From Staphylococcus debuckii (GTDB lineage Bacteria; Bacillota; Bacilli; Staphylococcales; Staphylococcaceae), in the NCBI RefSeq assembly GCF_003718735.1, contig NZ_CP033460.1, positions 930,001 through 994,000 of the forward strand: 64,000 nucleotides of DNA, in the 5' to 3' direction. A model generated the notes under the pieces. It made no database searches and was not told the origin of the DNA. It was given only the letters and a program-made list of their open reading frames with translations. Each line of letters opens with the position of its first letter. The first letter of the stretch is position 1. Made by a program: the position numbers and the translations under genes. This document shows, in pieces, positions 59,014-64,000 of the stretch.

Positions 59014-59583
59014 GTGAAGAAGGAAATAAAAGAATGGATAATTGCTATAGCGATTGCTTTAGTATTAGTTTTAGTAATAACTAATTTTATTGCGAAATCT
59101 TATACAGTTCGCGGTGATTCAATGTATCCGACTTTAAAAGATGGAGAAAAAGTAATCGTTAATATGATTGGCTTTAAAACAGGCGGCTTGGAAAAAGGTA
59201 ATGTCATCGTGTTCCATGCTAATAAAGATAGTGATTATGTGAAACGTGTTATCGGTATGCCTGGTGACAGTGTTGAATATAAACATGACCAATTGTATGT
59301 AAACGGTAAGAAAGTTAAAGAACCGTACTTAGATTATAATGAAAAACATAAAAGCTACGACGAAATTACAGGTAGCTTCAAGGTGAAAAACTTACCTAAC
59401 TCAAATGGATCAAATACAATTCCTAAAAATAAATTATTAGTATTAGGAGATAACCGTGAAGTAAGTAAAGACAGTCGTTCATTCGGTCTTATTGACGAGG
59501 ATCAAGTTGTCGGTAAAGTCAGCTTACGTTATTGGCCGTTTACAGCTTTCAAAGCAAACTTTAATCCTGACACAAAATATTAA
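59014..59583 (+). CDS. spsB: Type I signal peptidase
   Basis: A 189-residue membrane-bound protease that cuts signal peptides from exported proteins and is essential in S. aureus. After the N-terminal helix (residues 7-27), the catalytic pair is S36 (RGDSMYPTL) and K77 (YVKRVIGMPGDSVEY), and the box LGDNREVSKDSRSFG is complete. GTG at 59014 is the start because GAGGTG lies before it and S36/K77 then match the S. aureus numbering. It is co-oriented with spsA and followed by a terminator. Confidence 0.97.
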   Translation: MKKEIKEWIIAIAIALVLVLVITNFIAKSYTVRGDSMYPTLKDGEKVIVNMIGFKTGGLEKGNVIVFHANKDSDYVKRVIGMPGDSVEYKHDQLYVNGKKVKEPYLDYNEKHKSYDEITGSFKVKNLPNSNGSNTIPKNKLLVLGDNREVSKDSRSFGLIDEDQVVGKVSLRYWPFTAFKANFNPDTKY

Positions 59584-59631
59584 AATGAGTGCTGACTCTA
59601 AGACTCACATTTAAATTGAATAAAAGAAATT

Positions 59632-59668
59632 GCTGATGCTATGACGTTTAATATAGTGTCAGCTTTTT
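59632..59668 (+). terminator. spsB terminator
   Basis: GCTGATGCTAT pairs with ATAGTGTCAGC (G-T and one mismatch) around GACGTTTAAT, followed by six T residues. Confidence 0.75.
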
Positions 59669-59744
59669 TCGTATAAGATTAGAAATTTTTGTGATTAAGA
59701 ATGAGAACATATGTGCTACAATATGGACAAAGGGGGAGGAAAAC

Positions 59745-62700
59745 GTGAGTGAATTAAATGCATATATAGGGCGAGCAGGAACTGGTAAGTCTCATGCTAT
59801 GTTAGATGAAATTAAAACTAAAATGAAAGAAGATCCGCTTGGAGATCCGATTATTATTATTGCACCAACGCAAAGCACCTTCCAATTAGAACAAGATTTC
59901 GTGAAAGATCCAGACCTTAATGGCAGTATGCGTACTGAGGTTTTACACTTTGAACGCTTAAGTCATAGAATATTTCAAGAAATAGGCGGTTTGACAGAAG
60001 ACTATGCTTCTAAAGGCGCTTTAGAAATGATGGTCTTTGATATCTTGCAATCACACCGTTCTGAATTGAATTTATACCAATCTCAAACTAAATACTATGG
60101 ATTTAGTGCTAAATTAAGCGAACAAATTCAAGATTTTAAAAAGTATGCTGTTTCTCCCGCACAACTCGAACAGTTTATTGCTGAAGATCAACTGCAAACA
60201 AGAACACAAGATAAATTACATGATATTGCACTTGTTTATCATTATTTGGAAGAGCGTTTGGCTGATAATTTCGTTTCTTCTGAAGACACACTTTATAAAT
60301 TTATTGAGAAGATGGATGAATCAGCATGGCTGAAAAAGTCAGAGATTTATATCGATGGTTTCCATAACTTTTCGACGCTTGAATATCAAATTATAGAAAA
60401 ACTATCGCAATGCGCTAAGTCTGTCAGTGTGCTGCTTACTACAGATGGAGATAAAGATCCGTTCAGTCTTTTCAGAAAAACTTCAGCGACACTGTCACAT
60501 ATTGAAGAAATTGCGCAACGACAACAAATTCCTTTCAACTTACGTCGTTTTACAAGTCAAGAACGCTTTGAAAATCGAGATTTATCTCATTTAGAAAGTA
60601 CTTTCAATGAACTCTTTTTTGAGAAAGCGAAGGTAGAAGGGCATATTAATATTCTCGAGGCTTCAAATGTTCGCGAAGAAGTAAATGCGGTAGCACGGGA
60701 GATTCTGCGTAAAGCACGTGAGGAAAATATACGTTATCAAGATGTAGCGATTCTCTATCGTGATGACACTTATGCGCATTTAATGGAAAGTGTCTTTCCG
60801 GAATTTGAAATTCCCTTTAATGTTGATACCAAGAAATCGATGACGCATCATCCGGTAATGGAGATGATCCGTTCATTATTAGAAGTGATTGAAACAAAAT
60901 GGAGTTTCGAACCCTTAATGCGTTTGTTTAAGACTCAAGTGCTGACGAAAGAATTTAAAGATAGTCGTTATCTTATCGACATCTTAGAAAACTATGTATT
61001 AGAACGTGGTATTTATGGTCAACGCTGGTTAGACGATAAGTACTTTAAACTTGAGCAGTTTAATCAAATGGGTCTGAAGCGTCAACCTATGACAGAGGAA
61101 ACACAACAAGTCTATCAACGCGTTATAGATATGAAGAACTTTGTGATAGATAAAATCTTGCGTTTTGAAAAAGCGTTGAGTGAAGCGGAAACTGCAGAGG
61201 AGTACGCAGCTGCTTTCTATGAAGTATTTGAAGAATTCAATTTGCCGAGTCAATTAATGACAGAGCGAGATGAATTAGATTTAGCTGGGGAACATGAACA
61301 AGCTGAAGAATTGGACCAAGTATGGAATGGCTTTATTCAAACATTGGATGACTTAGCTACTGTCTTCGGCGATAGAGAAATGACACAGAAGCGTTTCCTT
61401 GAACTCTTTGATGTAGGTTTAGAGCAATTAGAATTTGTGATGATTCCTCAAACCCTAGATCAAGTAAGTATCGGCAGTATGGACTTGGCTAAAGTAGATA
61501 ATAAAAAGCAAATTTATATGTTAGGTATGAATGATGGGGTAATGCCTCAAACAATTTCTAATTCTAGATTAATCAGTGACGATGAGAAAAAATACTTCCA
61601 AGAAGAGACGCAACTTGAGTTGAGCCCGACTGCTGACGTTTTACAAATGGACGAAGCATTCGTGTGTTATATTGCAATGACAAGAGCAACGACTGATGTT
61701 ACTTTTTCTTATAGTTTAATGGGTCTCAGCAATGATGAAAAAGAGGTCAGTCCGTTTATTAATAATATTCGAGACCTGTACACTAATTTGGATGTATTAA
61801 ATGTACAATATGCCGCGCAATATAATCCGTTGAGAGTAATGGAACATCCGCATCAAACCAAAATTCTGTTGTTCGAAGAATTGCAAGGGTGGCTGAATCA
61901 TGAATTAACTGCTGAGACTTGGTTAGAAGCTTATCAAGCAATGCTGTATAATGAGCGCTTGAATAAAGGATTGCAATATTTGACATCTGCCTTAACTTTC
62001 GATAACAAAACAGTACAATTAGATACCTCTTTATCGAAAGCTTTATATGGAGATAAAATCAATGCCAGCGTCTCGCGATTTGAAGGTTATCAGCAGTGTC
62101 CATTCAAGCACTATACTTCTCATGGGTTACGTCTAAATGAGCGTACAAAATATAAATTAGAGAACTTTGATTTAGGAGATATCTTCCACTCGGTATTGAA
62201 ATATATTGCTGATAGAATCCACGGCGATTTCCGCAATCTCACAGATGCTTCTATCCGCCAATTGACACAAGAAGCTCTAGAAAATATCTTGCCTGAAGTT
62301 CAATACAACTTGTTGAACTCTTCAGCATATTATCGTTATATGTCAGTACGTATCGGGGCAATCGTGCAATCGACTTTAACAGCATTAAAATATCAAGGTA
62401 CTTTTTCTAAATTCAAACCTCAAGCTTTTGAAAAATCTTTTAGAAAAAATCCTAACTCTAATGAGCAGCTCGCAGCAGAATCACTATATACCTCTCAAGG
62501 TATACCGATAAATATCCGTGGCCAAATTGATCGTATTGATACGTATACCAATCAAGACCGCAGTTTTGTGAATATAATTGACTACAAATCATCAGAATAC
62601 AGCGGAACTTTAGATTTAACGAAAGTCTACTACGGACTGCAAATGCAGATGATGACCTATATGGATGTGGTACTGCAAAATAAAGCACGCTTAAATTTAG

Positions 62701-63215
62701 CAGAATCTACAGAACCAGGAGGCTTATTATATTTCCATGTGCACGAACCGCGGGTTAATTTTGCCAATTGGGCTGAGATGGATGAAGTAAAAAGACAAGA
62801 AGAATTGTTGAAATCCTTCAGATTAAATGGATTAATCAATAGCGATCCTGAAGTCGTTGATGCTGAAGATACCAGATTAGAACCTAAATTCAAGTCAGAC
62901 ATTGTCCCAATAGACGTAGGCGCAAAAGGTAATTTGAATAAGAGCAGTAAAGTTGCAGATTCGAAAACCATTTATAAATTTATTGAACATAATAAAAATA
63001 ACTTCGTGCAGATTGCTTCGGATATTATGGATGGACACACTGAAGTGGCACCCATGAAATATAAACAGAAGCTACCTTGCGAATTTTGTAATTATCGTTC
63101 TGTGTGTCATGTTGATGGGATGATAGATAGTAAGAAATATAGAACAGTAGATGAAAGTATTAATCCGATTGATTTATTAAATCAAACATCAGACGAAGAG
63201 GAGGAAACTGAATGA
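59745..63215 (+). CDS. addB: ATP-dependent helicase/nuclease subunit B (AddB/RexB)
   Basis: A 1156-residue subunit of the AddAB helicase-nuclease, which processes DNA double-strand breaks and recognises Chi. Walker A is [12 protein letters not shown] near residue 10. The C-terminal RecB-like nuclease has GQIDRID around 925 and IIDYKSS. Four cysteines, C785 and C1112, C1115 and C1121 ([10 protein letters not shown]), hold the structural Fe-S cluster of AddB. GTG at 59745 follows AGGGGGAGG. It overlaps addA by four bases (ATGA). Confidence 0.95.
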   Translation: MSELNAYIGRAGTGKSHAMLDEIKTKMKEDPLGDPIIIIAPTQSTFQLEQDFVKDPDLNGSMRTEVLHFERLSHRIFQEIGGLTEDYASKGALEMMVFDILQSHRSELNLYQSQTKYYGFSAKLSEQIQDFKKYAVSPAQLEQFIAEDQLQTRTQDKLHDIALVYHYLEERLADNFVSSEDTLYKFIEKMDESAWLKKSEIYIDGFHNFSTLEYQIIEKLSQCAKSVSVLLTTDGDKDPFSLFRKTSATLSHIEEIAQRQQIPFNLRRFTSQERFENRDLSHLESTFNELFFEKAKVEGHINILEASNVREEVNAVAREILRKAREENIRYQDVAILYRDDTYAHLMESVFPEFEIPFNVDTKKSMTHHPVMEMIRSLLEVIETKWSFEPLMRLFKTQVLTKEFKDSRYLIDILENYVLERGIYGQRWLDDKYFKLEQFNQMGLKRQPMTEETQQVYQRVIDMKNFVIDKILRFEKALSEAETAEEYAAAFYEVFEEFNLPSQLMTERDELDLAGEHEQAEELDQVWNGFIQTLDDLATVFGDREMTQKRFLELFDVGLEQLEFVMIPQTLDQVSIGSMDLAKVDNKKQIYMLGMNDGVMPQTISNSRLISDDEKKYFQEETQLELSPTADVLQMDEAFVCYIAMTRATTDVTFSYSLMGLSNDEKEVSPFINNIRDLYTNLDVLNVQYAAQYNPLRVMEHPHQTKILLFEELQGWLNHELTAETWLEAYQAMLYNERLNKGLQYLTSALTFDNKTVQLDTSLSKALYGDKINASVSRFEGYQQCPFKHYTSHGLRLNERTKYKLENFDLGDIFHSVLKYIADRIHGDFRNLTDASIRQLTQEALENILPEVQYNLLNSSAYYRYMSVRIGAIVQSTLTALKYQGTFSKFKPQAFEKSFRKNPNSNEQLAAESLYTSQGIPINIRGQIDRIDTYTNQDRSFVNIIDYKSSEYSGTLDLTKVYYGLQMQMMTYMDVVLQNKARLNLAESTEPGGLLYFHVHEPRVNFANWAEMDEVKRQEELLKSFRLNGLINSDPEVVDAEDTRLEPKFKSDIVPIDVGAKGNLNKSSKVADSKTIYKFIEHNKNNFVQIASDIMDGHTEVAPMKYKQKLPCEFCNYRSVCHVDGMIDSKKYRTVDESINPIDLLNQTSDEEEETE

Positions 63216-64000
63216 TACCTGAAAAACCGAATGACGTAATTTGGACAGATGATCAATGGAAAAGTATTTATGCGAAAGGCCAAGATACCTTAGTAGCGGC
63301 TGCTGCAGGATCAGGTAAAACAGCGGTTCTGGTTGAACGTATCATTCAACGTATCCTTCAAGATGAAATCGATGTCGACCGTTTGCTCGTAGTGACGTTT
63401 ACCAATTTAAGTGCCAGAGAAATGAAGCATCGTGTGGAGAAACGTATTCAAAAGGCTTCAATAGATGACCCTAGTAACACTCATTTGAAGAACCAAAGGG
63501 TGAAAATTCATCAAGCGCAAATTTCTACTTTGCATAGTTTTTGTTTGAAGCTCATTCAACAACATTATGACGTATTAGATATTGATCCTAATTTCAGAAC
63601 GAGCAGTGAAGCAGAAAATATTCTATTGCTAGAGCAAACTATCGATGAAGTATTAGAAGCGTATTATGCTGAATTAAATGAATCATTCATTGATTTATCT
63701 GAGCAGCTCTCATCTGATAGAAGCGATGATAAGCTGCGCCAAATTATTAAGAGGGTCTATTATTTTGCAGTAGCGAATCCTCAGCCTAAACAGTGGCTTG
63801 CTTCATTAGTCAATCCATATATAGATGAACAAGCACAAGAGGAATTTTTAGAATTACTTATGGATTTAGCGAAAGTGTTTATGCATACCGCCTTAGAAAA
63901 TATCAATAAGAGCTATGATTTGTACAGTGAGCTAGCAGGTGTTGATAAACAATTAGAAGTAGTAGAAGAAGAACGCGCTTTCATAGCACGCGCAATGGAA
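63212..64000 (+). CDS. addA: ATP-dependent helicase/nuclease subunit A (AddA/RexA), 5' part
   Basis: The first 263 codons of addA run off the window edge with no stop. The start [20 protein letters not shown], Walker [17 protein letters not shown] and the SF1 motifs [16 protein letters not shown] and [16 protein letters not shown] identify the UvrD-like helicase/nuclease AddA. It works with AddB in double-strand break repair. The ATG overlaps the addB stop (ATGA), with GGAGG upstream. Confidence 0.95.
   Translation, partial: MIPEKPNDVIWTDDQWKSIYAKGQDTLVAAAAGSGKTAVLVERIIQRILQDEIDVDRLLVVTFTNLSAREMKHRVEKRIQKASIDDPSNTHLKNQRVKIHQAQISTLHSFCLKLIQQHYDVLDIDPNFRTSSEAENILLLEQTIDEVLEAYYAELNESFIDLSEQLSSDRSDDKLRQIIKRVYYFAVANPQPKQWLASLVNPYIDEQAQEEFLELLMDLAKVFMHTALENINKSYDLYSELAGVDKQLEVVEEERAFIARAME

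Overview
The window is a stretch of a Staphylococcus chromosome: AT-rich, low-GC Gram-positive gene style, strong purine-rich ribosome binding sites, and a core gene order known from S. aureus and its relatives (lipA, the yut cluster, dltXABCD, nfu, two NDH-2-type proteins, pepA, mnhA-G, gudB, argGH, pgi, spsAB, addBA). The species cannot be fixed from the sequence alone. The intergenic repeat families and the placing of rocA next to rocD suggest a coagulase-negative species rather than S. aureus; the S. carnosus/S. simulans group is only a guess.

Region by region. (1) 1-7043 is the right end of a Siphoviridae-type prophage, all on the + strand: the end of a tail protein, a tail fibre with head-type repeats and an S74 chaperone, a BppU baseplate protein, small tail and membrane proteins, a holin and a CHAP/amidase/SH3b endolysin, closed by a strong terminator. 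(2) 7044-7626 is a gene-free boundary that probably holds attR. (3) 7627-10918 is an accessory two-gene unit: a zinc-ribbon membrane protein and a large protein joining a predicted beta-helix to two CbxX/CfqX-type AAA ATPase modules. This is the least explained part of the window. (4) 11193-21288 is core: a small membrane protein, a CNNM/CBS protein, nitronate monooxygenase, DUF72, TauE/SafE, a 5'-nucleotidase-like enzyme, lipA, yutD, DUF3055, a HepT-like protein, a NagD-like HAD phosphatase and a hydroxyacid dehydrogenase. (5) 21580-25950 is the dlt operon for D-alanylation of teichoic acids. (6) 26013-29053 is a CopB-type copper ATPase with a palindromic operator, then a TipAS-type MerR regulator with a textbook 19-bp-spacer promoter. 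(7) 29123-37362 holds Fe-S assembly genes, two NDH-2 family proteins, pepA, an NhaC-family antiporter and a thioesterase. (8) 37559-45147 is mainly on the - strand: an FAD-dependent monooxygenase-like protein, the seven-gene mnh Na+/H+ antiporter and kapB. (9) 45219-53324 is on the + strand: cyclophilin, DUF1871, Nudix, S1 protein, Old Yellow Enzyme, then rocA-rocD-gudB, a compact route from ornithine and proline to 2-oxoglutarate, with a consensus catabolite-repression site before gudB. (10) 53449-56020 is argG-argH on the - strand. (11) 56364-64000 is pgi, a TVP38/DedA-like protein, spsA (catalytically dead), spsB, addB and the start of addA.

Most genes are closed by visible intrinsic terminators. 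Two families of structured intergenic repeats recur in the chromosomal part: a three-armed GTGTCTAGA/TCTAGACAC element (10979, 48711, with a variant at 37442) and a composite terminator element (13789, 32337). Many genes begin with GTG or TTG, and starts here were chosen by the ribosome binding site. No rRNA, tRNA, CRISPR array, insertion sequence or riboswitch was recognised.
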